Shown here piece by piece: positions 7,766 through 16,590 of a stretch of DNA of 34,560 bases. This DNA is from Candidatus Hydrogenedentota bacterium. Lineage in GTDB: Bacteria; Hydrogenedentota; Hydrogenedentia; Hydrogenedentales; CAILVY01. The translations under genes were made by a program, and so were the position numbers. Below the pieces are notes generated by a model. The model searched no databases. It had not been told where the DNA came from and was given only the letters and a program-made list of their open reading frames with translations. Numbering within the stretch: position 1 is the first letter of the stretch; each line of letters starts with the position of its first letter. The DNA is taken from positions 1 through 34,560 of the forward strand of contig JAKQOG010000207.1 in NCBI GenBank assembly GCA_029565395.1, read 5' to 3'.

Positions 7766-10700
7766 ATGATCACGAGTTCGCGATCGTTGGGAGTATGGGT
7801 GTTTTTTGTGGCGGTGGTGATGGCGGGCTTTTCAATAGGCGCATCCGCGCAAACCATGACCTTGACACGCGAGGTGTCGGGTGAAGGCGTGGATTCGAAC
7901 GGGTGGTTCATTCCCGGAGGCACGGTGTCAACATCCCTCACATTCACTCTAACCATGAACTGGAATGGCAACCCTGAGGGGATTACGGCGATATCCATCG
8001 AGGAGACCATTCCCACCAATTGGCTGGTTACGAGTTCAGAGGGGGCGGATCTTAAACCTGATGCGGGTGACACGGGCGCGTTGGCGTTTGTATGGTTTAG
8101 CCCCCCCGCTTCCTATCCTGTCGTATGTTCGTATTCGGTAAGCATTCCCCCGGATGAATTAGGGCCGAAAACGGTAACGGGGCAAATACTGTATCGCATA
8201 GATGATCCGGAACTGCAATCCGATCCTGTCGACACTGTCATTCAACAGGAACCTACACAAATTCAGGTGACTCAGGATCTGTCAGAAACGGTCGGCCCGG
8301 AAGGCAATTACTACCTCGTGGGGAATGCCATTGATGTGACGATCACGATGGAAAAAACAGGCCCCGACAATGAAATTCTCGCAGTCGGATTTGAAGAGAC
8401 ACTGCCCGCCGGCTGGTTCCTCATGCCCGGGAGCGTGGGCGGAGTCAATCCTCCGCAAACCGTCTCGGAAAACATTGGCCTTTTATCCTTTGCATGGTTT
8501 ACCATCCCCGCCTTTCCAGCTTCCTTTACGTTTTCCCTTATGCCATCCCTCCTCGCATCAGGAGAGGCCTGTTTCGACGGCGTGAGCCGGTTCCGCCTGG
8601 ATGGTCCCGAACAACTTTCCAATACAGTCCAGAATTGCCTGATGGAATTGTCGTGCCTGGGGCTGAGCCATAATACCCCGGAATGTTATGTGCGGGGAGA
8701 GGAGGTAACCATTGAAGTTACCTTGACCAATGATTGCGTCGAGCCGCTCACAACATTGCGCCTGGAAGAAACCGTTCCTGACGGATGGACCTTCGTTTCC
8801 GCCACTGGTGGTGATACCCAGCCCGCCCCAGGGGCAACGGGCACCCTTCTTTTTAGTTGGACCACGTTTCCGGTGTTCCCGTATACCTTTACGTTTACTG
8901 TAGGGGTTCCCGCGGACGAAACCGGCTACCAGACCATCTCAGGCGTGGGGAAATTTGCCACCACCGGCGCGGAAGTCTCCACGTTTACGGTTGTCAATAC
9001 CCTTTGCCGGCAGAATTTTGCTCCGGAAATCACGGTAGAAGGCGAAGATCCTATCACGCTGGAATGCGGAGCGGAGTACAACGATGCCGGTGCAACCGCC
9101 ATAGACGACCTTGATGGCGATATCTCCGCGAATATCACGACGGTCAATCCGGTGGATGCACATAGTCCAAACACGTATACAATTACGTATGACGTAACCG
9201 ATTCCGAGGGCCTCGCTGCGGAACAAAAGACACGGACAGTGACGGTACAAGATACATTGCCGCCCGTGATCACCTTGCAGGGCGAGGCATTGATTCAGTT
9301 GGAGTGCGGAACCGCGTTTACCGAGCCAGGCGCTACTGCCCTCGATCAATGTGATGGTGAGTTGAGCGTCGTGGTAACGGGTGAATTAGATATCTTGACG
9401 CCGGGTATGTATACCCTCCAGTACAATGTGCGGGATAGTGCCGGCCATGCCGCCGAGGAAGTAGTCCGGACGATACAAGTGATAGATACGACGGCGCCGG
9501 CGATCACCTTGCTTGGGTCAACGCCTGTGACAATTCAATGCGGCAGTGGCTATGAAGATGCCGGCGCCATGGCCTCCGATGCCTGTGCGGGCGACTTGAC
9601 CACAGCTCTAAGTATTGAAAACCTGGTGAATGCCGGTCAGCCCGGCGAGTATACGGTAACGTATAGCGTTAGTGACCTGGCGGGGAATGCCGCCGCACCC
9701 GTGATACGCACAGTGAATGTGGTGGATACCACGGCGCCAACGGTTACCCTCAACGGAGACGCCGTGATGGTTGTTGCATATCAGGGCTCCTTCACGGATC
9801 CGGGTGTGATCGTGAATGATGCTTGTGATCTTAGTCCAACAGCGTCCACCACCGGTTCCGTAAACACAAATTTGTTGGGAACGTATCAGTTGACGTATTC
9901 TGCAACCGATGATTCCGGAAATACCGGCACCGCCACTCGGACGGTCCATGTTAGAGATTTGACGCCACCCCAAATTGCACTCATCGGGTCGGCCACGATG
10001 TATGTCGAATGCGGCAATACCTTTACCGACCCCGGCGCGGTGGTTACGGACAACGTGGATGTGTTTCCTGCCCCCATCAAGGGAACGGGGACTGTAAATA
10101 CCCAGGCGGCCGGAACCTATACCCTGACGTACAATATAAAGGATTCGGCGGGGAATAGCGCGCAAACCAAGACTCGTACCGTGATTGTCACGGACGTGAC
10201 GAATCCGGTTATCACGTTGGTGGGCGAGCCGGTGGTGACGGTGCAATGCGGTGCGAACTACACTGATGCCGGTGCGACCGCCAACGATGCATGTAATGGC
10301 GACCTGACCGCTTCGATACAAACAGTGAATCCCGTGAATACGGGCGTGCCCGGTGTCTATCATGTCACCTATAATGTTTCGGACAGTTCGCACAACGCCG
10401 CTGATACCGTCACCCGTACCGTGAACGTCGTGGATACGTCCGCCCCGATCATCCTGCTGACAGGCAGTCCTGTGATGTCGCTCTTGTGTGGCGGCAGCTT
10501 CATCGATCCCGGCGCCACGGCAACGGATACCTGCGATGGTTTCCTGACCGATGAAATTGTGGCCGGAGGCGATGTTGTGGATCCGGATGTTTCGGGAACC
10601 TATATGATTACGTACAATGTCCAGGATGCATCCGGGAATGCCGCCCCCACGGTGACCCGGACGGTGTACGTGGAGGATGTTACGCCCCCCATTATTACCC

Positions 10701-12454
10701 TCCTGGGCGATCATGAAATATCCATAGACTGCGGCACCGTCTATTCGGACGAAGGCGCCACCGCCACAGACAACTGTGACGGCGATTTGACCGCGCAGAT
10801 CACAGTTGTGGGCGATCTGGTGGATACTTCTCAAGCTGGCCAATTCACCATCACCTATGATGTCGTTGACAACGCCGAGAACGCGGCTGAACAAGTTACC
10901 CGAGTCGTAACGGTGGAAGGTCCCGCATGTGAAATTGAAGGCGAAGGCGGCGGAGAGGGCGAAGGTGAAGGCGAAGGCGGCGGAGAGGGCGAAGGTGAAG
11001 GCGAAGGCGGCGGTGAAGGGGAAGGCGAAGGCGAGGTTGTGCCGGACTGCCTGCTCCAGAGTGTGACAATTACCTCGCCCACAGGTGATGTGGTGATTCC
11101 CATCGGCGCGAATGCGCTCATTTCCTTCACATCCCAAGTTGCTTTTGTGAATCCCGCGATATGCATGGGCGCCAGGGTTGTGGTGAGCTACGCCATCGAT
11201 GGCGTGGTTGTCGCGGTATCGGAGAACCAAGAACAAAACTTCCCCGGTATCACCCAGTTGATTCCTGGCGATTATATGCTGGAAGTCGTCGCGGAAGTGC
11301 CCGATTCCGGCAGTGCTGCGGCCGGCACACGGCCATTCAGCGTACGCATCGGCCAGGATAACGATCTCAATGGTCTTTTGGACAATCCATTCGGCAGTTT
11401 GAACGATGATGGAGACCAATGGACTGCCGTTGTGCAGGGCGAGGAATGTGCCAGAACCGTCTCGATGATGGCATGGCGGCGCGGCGCGGGCAATGTGATC
11501 ATGGCGGTGCCGCTTGCGGAAGACCCGAACCAAGTGTTGACGGTCACCGTGCCCAGAGCCCTGATTGCGGAAAATGAAGAAGGCATTTTGATTGCCGCAG
11601 TGGCATGTGATTTTCCGAGCCTTTTGGGAGAGACGCAAGCAGCGCAATTGGCGGATTTGCCCGACTTGGTGGTGCCGGGCGGTGTGCCGTTCGAGGTGAG
11701 CATCCTTGTCAGCAACAACAATGGCGCCACATTCGCGGAGTTGGACAATGTATTGTTAGAAACCATGCCGATCCACCTTGTTATGAATAGGCTTGGATTC
11801 CGGGATGGTTTTGACGCCGCATTTTTCTCTCATCCCACAGCAGTTAACAGCAATCCGATCAACGGACTCTTCTTGGAAGTGGAGCGGGGTGTCTGGAGCA
11901 ATGCCGCCATGGACAACGTGGAATTGATCGGGCACACCCTGATGGCAGATGTGACCTCCCTCTCCACCTTTGTCCCCCTTGAAACGCCGCCGCTCGGGCC
12001 AACTATTAAGACCATCCCCAGCGCGGAATATCCCTTTGTCGTTGGTATAGTGGAAGTGGCCGGATTTGTCTCGAATACCATTACCGTTAAAAATATCGGA
12101 AATGGTGTGGTGGAAGGATCCGTCGCGCTTGAGGATCCGAACGGCGTGTTCAGCCTTGCCGGAACCACGAGTTACAGTCTCAGCCGCAATATGACCACGG
12201 ACATCGGTATCGTCTTTTCGCCAAAAGCTGTGGGTGACTATGTAGCCATCCTTACCCTCACCAACGGGGAATATGCGCCCGTGGAGGTGCAGGTGCGCGG
12301 CACAGGGACGCAATTTGGCAAAATCTTTGCCTGGTTTGGATGCGCTCCCAGCACTATGCCCGGCGGCTGGATTGGCGATCTGGCCGTGATGGCATTCTCC
12401 TTGATCATATTATTGTTGTTTGGATGGCGCACTTGGCGTAATCGTGTCTGCTGA
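7766..12454 (+). CDS. Giant secreted surface protein with eight DUF5011-type Ig-like repeats
   Basis: This 1562-residue protein is probably exported and held at the cell surface. A signal peptide spans residues 1-28 (cut after ASA). Three divergent repeats of about 125 residues follow, each with an EE-(T/L)-(I/V)-P…GW motif. Residues about 416-1050 hold eight tandem Ig-like domains of about 78 residues (DUF5011/Cry22Aa-like), with the recurring pattern ITLxG…(E/Q)CGxxYxDxGAxAxD…TYxxTYxVxDxxGN. A Gly/Glu linker occupies about 1056-1090, then a unique region and, near 1410-1520, a Hydin/choice-of-anchor-D-like domain. The last 35 residues contain a Cys, a GD pair, one hydrophobic segment and a basic tail, like exosortase or rhombosortase-type sorting signals. 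The ATG at 7766 has GGAG 7 bases upstream; a GTG at 7745 would only extend the signal peptide. Its ligand is unknown. Confidence 0.85.
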   Translation: MITSSRSLGVWVFFVAVVMAGFSIGASAQTMTLTREVSGEGVDSNGWFIPGGTVSTSLTFTLTMNWNGNPEGITAISIEETIPTNWLVTSSEGADLKPDAGDTGALAFVWFSPPASYPVVCSYSVSIPPDELGPKTVTGQILYRIDDPELQSDPVDTVIQQEPTQIQVTQDLSETVGPEGNYYLVGNAIDVTITMEKTGPDNEILAVGFEETLPAGWFLMPGSVGGVNPPQTVSENIGLLSFAWFTIPAFPASFTFSLMPSLLASGEACFDGVSRFRLDGPEQLSNTVQNCLMELSCLGLSHNTPECYVRGEEVTIEVTLTNDCVEPLTTLRLEETVPDGWTFVSATGGDTQPAPGATGTLLFSWTTFPVFPYTFTFTVGVPADETGYQTISGVGKFATTGAEVSTFTVVNTLCRQNFAPEITVEGEDPITLECGAEYNDAGATAIDDLDGDISANITTVNPVDAHSPNTYTITYDVTDSEGLAAEQKTRTVTVQDTLPPVITLQGEALIQLECGTAFTEPGATALDQCDGELSVVVTGELDILTPGMYTLQYNVRDSAGHAAEEVVRTIQVIDTTAPAITLLGSTPVTIQCGSGYEDAGAMASDACAGDLTTALSIENLVNAGQPGEYTVTYSVSDLAGNAAAPVIRTVNVVDTTAPTVTLNGDAVMVVAYQGSFTDPGVIVNDACDLSPTASTTGSVNTNLLGTYQLTYSATDDSGNTGTATRTVHVRDLTPPQIALIGSATMYVECGNTFTDPGAVVTDNVDVFPAPIKGTGTVNTQAAGTYTLTYNIKDSAGNSAQTKTRTVIVTDVTNPVITLVGEPVVTVQCGANYTDAGATANDACNGDLTASIQTVNPVNTGVPGVYHVTYNVSDSSHNAADTVTRTVNVVDTSAPIILLTGSPVMSLLCGGSFIDPGATATDTCDGFLTDEIVAGGDVVDPDVSGTYMITYNVQDASGNAAPTVTRTVYVEDVTPPIITLLGDHEISIDCGTVYSDEGATATDNCDGDLTAQITVVGDLVDTSQAGQFTITYDVVDNAENAAEQVTRVVTVEGPACEIEGEGGGEGEGEGEGGGEGEGEGEGGGEGEGEGEVVPDCLLQSVTITSPTGDVVIPIGANALISFTSQVAFVNPAICMGARVVVSYAIDGVVVAVSENQEQNFPGITQLIPGDYMLEVVAEVPDSGSAAAGTRPFSVRIGQDNDLNGLLDNPFGSLNDDGDQWTAVVQGEECARTVSMMAWRRGAGNVIMAVPLAEDPNQVLTVTVPRALIAENEEGILIAAVACDFPSLLGETQAAQLADLPDLVVPGGVPFEVSILVSNNNGATFAELDNVLLETMPIHLVMNRLGFRDGFDAAFFSHPTAVNSNPINGLFLEVERGVWSNAAMDNVELIGHTLMADVTSLSTFVPLETPPLGPTIKTIPSAEYPFVVGIVEVAGFVSNTITVKNIGNGVVEGSVALEDPNGVFSLAGTTSYSLSRNMTTDIGIVFSPKAVGDYVAILTLTNGEYAPVEVQVRGTGTQFGKIFAWFGCAPSTMPGGWIGDLAVMAFSLIILLLFGWRTWRNRVC
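10937..11035 (+). repeat. Tandem 30-bp repeat encoding the Gly/Glu linker
   Basis: A 30-bp unit starting GAAGGCGAAGGCGGCGG occurs three times (10937, 10967, 10997) with a partial fourth. The first two copies are identical and the third has a few third-position changes. It encodes an acidic flexible spacer between the Ig-like repeats and the C-terminal region. Such a tract can change copy number by slippage or recombination. Confidence 0.85.
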
Positions 12455-12472
12455 ATAGATGTAGTAAATGCC

Positions 12473-12504
12473 AGGGGCGGTCATGGGGCCGCCCCTGATT
12501 GTTT
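12473..12504 (+). terminator. Rho-independent terminator of the surface-protein gene
   Basis: AGGGGCGG (12473-12480) pairs perfectly with CCGCCCCT (12489-12496) around an 8-base loop, followed by GATTGTTTT. It lies 19 bases after the stop of the giant gene and before the next ribosome binding site. Confidence 0.7.
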
Positions 12505-12530
12505 TGATACCGGACATGAAAGGAACGTCC

Positions 12531-13328
12531 ATGCGGAAGTGTATGCTTTTGTTTCTCTTTCTGATTGCAACAGGCGCTGTCATTGCGGAACAGGTTGCCT
12601 CCATACTGCCTCCTCCCAGACATGGAAGCGTGTATGTAGTTGCACATCGCGGCGCACATGAGGGCATTCCCGAAAACACCCTTGCGGCCTACCGAAAGGC
12701 CATCGAACTTGGCGCTGACTACGTGGAGATTGATGTGCGTGAAACAAAAGACGGACGGTTCGTCAGCATCCATAATTCCACTGTGGACGGTTATACGAAG
12801 GAGGCCAAGGGCCCGGTAAAGGATTTCACCTTGGCGGAGCTTCGTGCGCTCGATATCGGAAGCCGCGTGGGACCGCAATGGAAAGAGGAGCGCATCCCGC
12901 TTTTTGAAGACATTCTGGATCTCTGCAAAGGAAAAATCGGCATCTACCTCGATCTGAAAAACGCGCCTGTAGAGAAACTGATCCCTTTTATTAAGGCGCG
13001 GGGGATGGAACGGCAGATCATTTGGTATGCCGGGCTGGGAGAGCAGAAACAAGTGCGGGATCTGTGCCCTGAGTGCATCCCGATGCCGGATCCGGGACCG
13101 GAAAAAATGTTGGGCAAGTTGCTTGAGCGTTTCAAGCCGCGCGTGGTGGCCTCCTCCTGGGGGAACATGTCCGAATCCTTCATTAAATCCTGCCATCAGG
13201 CCGGCGCCATTGTCATTATGGACGACGATGGGCCGGAATGTTGGGAAAAAGTACTGGGATGGGGATTGGACGGTATTCAAACCGATCACCCTGAGGCATT
13301 GATCAAATTCTTACAGGAACGAAAGTAA
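12531..13328 (+). CDS. Secreted glycerophosphodiester phosphodiesterase
   Basis: The 265-residue protein is a GDPD-family TIM-barrel enzyme that would hydrolyse glycerophosphodiesters, releasing glycerol-3-phosphate. A signal peptide covers about residues 1-19, so it is periplasmic or secreted. The family core is present: AHRGAHEGIPENT with His39 and Glu48, then YVEIDVRETKDG with Glu66 and Asp68, and His81 in SIHNS, where the common form is HD; the Asp-to-Asn change beside the catalytic His is mild. The ATG at 12531 has AAGGA 6 bases upstream; in-frame ATGs further up lie inside or before the terminator hairpin and are unlikely starts. Its stop overlaps the start of the HD-domain gene (TAATG), so the two are translationally coupled. 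Confidence 0.9.
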   Translation: MRKCMLLFLFLIATGAVIAEQVASILPPPRHGSVYVVAHRGAHEGIPENTLAAYRKAIELGADYVEIDVRETKDGRFVSIHNSTVDGYTKEAKGPVKDFTLAELRALDIGSRVGPQWKEERIPLFEDILDLCKGKIGIYLDLKNAPVEKLIPFIKARGMERQIIWYAGLGEQKQVRDLCPECIPMPDPGPEKMLGKLLERFKPRVVASSWGNMSESFIKSCHQAGAIVIMDDDGPECWEKVLGWGLDGIQTDHPEALIKFLQERK

Positions 13329-13891
13329 TGGTGTATTCACGCCGTATTATCAAGGCGGTGGAACTGGCATATGAGTGGCATGGGGAACAGCGCCGAAAAA
13401 GTACGGATATCCCGTATATGACACATCTTTTCGCCGTGGCGGCATTGGTCGGAGAGCATGGGGGAGACGAAAACCAGTTTATTGCGGCCCTGCTCCACGA
13501 TTCCGTTGAGGACAGTGGCGGGAAAGAAACCCTCGGCCGCATTCGCGAGCATTTCGGCGATCTCGTGGCGGATTGGGTATGGGGTTGCAGTGATTCGCAT
13601 ACCCAGCCCAAGCCCCCCTGGCGCGAGCGCAAGGAAAAACACCTTGAGGTGATGAGAAATGCACCGCCCGAACTCAAACTTATTCTCGCCGCGGACAAAT
13701 TGCATAATACGCGTTCCTTGGCACTGAGCTACCGGCTGGTAGGAAGCAAAATCTGGGATCGGTTCAACGGCGGCAAGGAAGGCACACTCTGGTATCACCG
13801 GTCCGCGTTTAGCGCCCTCCGCTATCAGTGGGATCATTCCATCCTGATCGATCTGGCCGCCGCTACGGAGGCGTTATTTGCCCTTGAATAA
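13328..13891 (+). CDS. HD-domain protein, small alarmone hydrolase (Mesh1/SpoT-HD)-like
   Basis: The 187-residue cytoplasmic protein resembles the isolated hydrolase domain of RelA/SpoT proteins, a manganese enzyme that removes pyrophosphate from (p)ppGpp. The expected landmarks occur in order: GEQRRKSTDIPYMTHLFAVA (19-38) with His33, the HD pair in ALLHDSVED (His57, Asp58), and AADKLHNTRS (121-130) with Asp123. There is no synthetase, TGS or ACT domain, and the length matches stand-alone hydrolases. The ATG overlaps the TAA stop of the phosphodiesterase gene. Some relatives act on other nucleotides or are annotated only as HD phosphohydrolases, so the alarmone substrate is inference. Confidence 0.82.
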   Translation: MVYSRRIIKAVELAYEWHGEQRRKSTDIPYMTHLFAVAALVGEHGGDENQFIAALLHDSVEDSGGKETLGRIREHFGDLVADWVWGCSDSHTQPKPPWRERKEKHLEVMRNAPPELKLILAADKLHNTRSLALSYRLVGSKIWDRFNGGKEGTLWYHRSAFSALRYQWDHSILIDLAAATEALFALE

Positions 13892-13926
13892 AGGATTGCT
13901 CCACGGTATGGTTTTTGGAAAACGAT

Positions 13927-16140
13927 ATGCATGGTAATGGAATTGTAAATGATTTGATAAGCCAGGCGCAGGCTAAGGGCGCGCGGAGTCTCTCTGAGCA
14001 CGCCTCGAAACAAGTATTAACTGCATACGGCGTTTCGGTTGTAGAGGAGCAATTGGTCCAAAATGTTTCGGAAGCCCTCTCCGCCGCAAAGACATTGGGA
14101 TTTCCTGTCGTAGTAAAAGCCTGTGGTACGGATCTCGCCCATAAAAGCGATCGCGGGCTGGTGCGTCTTGCTTTGCACAATGCGTCGGACATCGAAGTGG
14201 CCTTGAATGAACTTTCCAAAAAGTTTTCCGGCGATTTACTCGTGCAGCGCATGGCCCAAGGCAAACGTGAGATTATCCTCGGAGGACTCCGTGATGCCGT
14301 ATTCGGGCCCTGTGTAATGCTCGGTATCGGCGGTATCACTGTCGAAGCTTTAAGCGATGTTTCCTTCCGCATTGCTCCGGTAAGTCCCCGAGACGTGCGC
14401 GAAATGGCCCTCGAATTGCACGGAAAACGTCTACTAGAGCAATTTCGCGGCGAACCGCCCGTGGATATGGATTTATTGACCCAGGCGGTTCAGGCGGTGG
14501 GACAGCTTTTGCTCGATCACCCTGAAATTTCCCATGTGGACGTCAATCCGCTAATTATCGAACAAGGCCGCCCCGTGGCCGTTGATGCCCTCATCTCCCT
14601 TAGCGAAAAAAAGGTTCTGGCGCAAGCAGAGCGAAGCGGAGATGCGGGCAACCCCGCCTCTCTTTCCGAATCTGCCTTTCGTGCTCTCTTTGAACCTCAA
14701 AGCATTGTTATTGTCGGGGCCTCCGAAACCCCAGCGAAATGGGGTTTCCGAATCCTCTTTAATACCCTTGAAGGGGGATATAACGGACGAATGTATGCCG
14801 TGAACCCCAAGCATACCGAATTACTCGGTGTGCTCTGCTTTCCGGATATCGAATCTCTGCCTGAAACCCCAGACCTCGCCCTGATTGTGATTCCGCCGCC
14901 AGGAGTTCCTGATGCAGTGCGTGCATGCGCCGCTAAAGGTATCCAAGCCGTTGTGGTGATTACCGCCGGCTTCGGCGAACTCGAAGAAGCGGAAGGCAGA
15001 GCCCTCCAGGAAGAAATCGTCCGCATAGCCCGCGAACATGGCCTGCTCCTTGCGGGACCCAATTGCGCGGGCGTAGCCAGTCCCGTTCCCTATAGCTTGT
15101 TTTGCGGCATGATTGCCCGCTATCCCGGCCCTGGTGGCCTCTCCATCGTATCCCAGAGCGGCAATGTCGGCAGCACTATCCTTACCTGGTCCCAACTGCA
15201 CCAAGTCGGCGTCGGGCGTTTCATCAGCAGCGGCAACGAAGCCGTCATCCGTACTGAAGACTATCTGGACTTCTTCTGCGGCGATGAACGTACTGAATCC
15301 ATCATTACCTACGTTGAAGGCGCCCGTGACGGCCGCCGCTTCTACGACACCCTTTGCCGGACCGTCCGCCAGAAACCTGTCGTTTTGATCAAAGGCGGCC
15401 GCAGCCAAGCGGGCCAGCGCGCCGCTTATTCCCACACCGGTTCTCTCGCAAGCGAATCCAACATCTTTCTTTCCGTCTGCCATCAGGCCGGTGTGAACGT
15501 TGTTCCGGAGACTTACGAGGCCATGGAAGTGGCCGCCGCCTTTTTGCACCAGCCTCTCCCCAAAGGACGCCGCATAGGCATCGTATCCCAGGGCGGCGGA
15601 TGGGGCGTCATTGCCGCCGACGCCTGCGTCGATGCGGGACTCATCGTCCCCGAATTGTCCTCCGAAACCCTCCAGGAACTCGACACCTTCATGCCCGCAT
15701 GGTGGAATCGCGGCAATCCTGTCGACTCTGTCGCCGGGAATGACCTTTTCGTGTTGCCCAAGGCCGTCGAAGCCATCATGAAATGCCCTGACGTCGATGC
15801 AGTTATCCTTCTTGGCGTCGGCTATATCGCCAGTAGCCTGAATCGCTTTGCCACTTCTGAACGCGCCCAACAAGTTGGTCTCGACAAACTCGCCGAAATG
15901 GGAAGCCACATCGAAGTCGACTGTCTCAGGCAGATCGCTGGATGCGTCCCAAAATACGATAAGCCTCTCATTGTCGCCTCGGACACATCCCTCCTTGCTT
16001 ATGTCGGCATCCCCAACAAAGCCGTCGCTGAACTCGAACAACTTGGCCTCTGTGTGCTCTCCAGCCCCACCCACGCTGCACGCGCCATGGCCCACCTCGC
16101 AAAACGGTATGAATTCCTCCACCAAATCCCAAGAACATAA
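13927..16140 (+). CDS. ADP-forming acetyl/acyl-CoA synthetase (beta-alpha fusion)
   Basis: This 737-residue enzyme interconverts an acyl-CoA, ADP and phosphate with the free acid, ATP and CoA, giving substrate-level ATP or activating an acid. Residues about 1-225 are the ATP-grasp beta subunit, with VVVKACGTDLAHKSD (61-75) and HVDVNPL (203-209). Residues about 250-737 form the alpha part, with the CoA-binding Rossmann domain (IVIVGAS at 260-266), a succinyl-CoA-synthetase-like domain, SQSGNVGS (409-416), and the phosphohistidine candidate His503 in YSHTGSLA. The order beta then alpha is the reverse of E. coli PatZ, and there is no acetyltransferase domain. The start is uncertain: a TTG at 13915 and the ATG at 13927 are both in frame and the Shine-Dalgarno is weak. 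It lies 35 bp after the HD gene. Confidence 0.9.
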   Translation: MHGNGIVNDLISQAQAKGARSLSEHASKQVLTAYGVSVVEEQLVQNVSEALSAAKTLGFPVVVKACGTDLAHKSDRGLVRLALHNASDIEVALNELSKKFSGDLLVQRMAQGKREIILGGLRDAVFGPCVMLGIGGITVEALSDVSFRIAPVSPRDVREMALELHGKRLLEQFRGEPPVDMDLLTQAVQAVGQLLLDHPEISHVDVNPLIIEQGRPVAVDALISLSEKKVLAQAERSGDAGNPASLSESAFRALFEPQSIVIVGASETPAKWGFRILFNTLEGGYNGRMYAVNPKHTELLGVLCFPDIESLPETPDLALIVIPPPGVPDAVRACAAKGIQAVVVITAGFGELEEAEGRALQEEIVRIAREHGLLLAGPNCAGVASPVPYSLFCGMIARYPGPGGLSIVSQSGNVGSTILTWSQLHQVGVGRFISSGNEAVIRTEDYLDFFCGDERTESIITYVEGARDGRRFYDTLCRTVRQKPVVLIKGGRSQAGQRAAYSHTGSLASESNIFLSVCHQAGVNVVPETYEAMEVAAAFLHQPLPKGRRIGIVSQGGGWGVIAADACVDAGLIVPELSSETLQELDTFMPAWWNRGNPVDSVAGNDLFVLPKAVEAIMKCPDVDAVILLGVGYIASSLNRFATSERAQQVGLDKLAEMGSHIEVDCLRQIAGCVPKYDKPLIVASDTSLLAYVGIPNKAVAELEQLGLCVLSSPTHAARAMAHLAKRYEFLHQIPRT

Positions 16141-16590
16141 ACACGAAACAAGCGTTTTCGTCAGGTCCAATCAAGAATCCATAGCTCGATCATAGTCTTC
16201 TTGGCCGCTTAGAGAAGAAAGTGGTTTCGTGTTATTGTGCAAGTAGTGTGTGAAATCCTGCTTGCTCGAAATGACGATCAAACGCCAAAGCTTCTGTGAT
16301 GTGTTCAGTGTGTGTTACCGGGAAGGATATACAGTCTGTAAGCGAACACTTGAAGTAATTTCATGACCGCAACGGAGGAGGATCCACAACTTGCCGCGAT
16401 GAAGTTCCGTACTTCGCGGAACGAAGCCAAGTCCGCAGTTCTCTTTCTGCTCTGTCCCCCATCTTTGCATTCCGTACTCTGCATTTGACCATTCCGCATT
16501 CCCCTATTAGAAATCCAGCCGGGGTTATGGTGAATTGTGTCACGTATGATAAAGTAACTCATATTTTGGATATGGGAAAGGAAGAGAAAC
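16141..16590. other. Non-coding spacer of 450 bp
   Basis: I see no gene or RNA here. One perfect hairpin, GTTCCG (16404-16409) with CGGAAC (16417-16422) and a 7-base loop, lies in the middle, and GCATTCCG-like words recur at about 16465-16502. No clear promoter matching the consensus could be picked for the gene that follows. Confidence 0.4.

Noticed and set aside
10937..11035. Gly/Glu tract as a sign of a frameshift or assembly fault
   Set aside because: The frame is kept through the tract, and such linkers are usual in long surface proteins of this type.
9608..11647. A 679-codon open frame on the minus strand opposite the giant surface protein
   Set aside because: It is antisense to a clearly repetitive coding region; its translation is His/Arg/Ile/Gly-rich with no domain, has no ribosome binding site, and its openness follows from the codon pattern of the repeats.
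14821..16170. A 449-codon minus-strand frame opposite the acyl-CoA synthetase
   Set aside because: It is a shadow of the GC-rich sense gene, which has intact catalytic motifs throughout.
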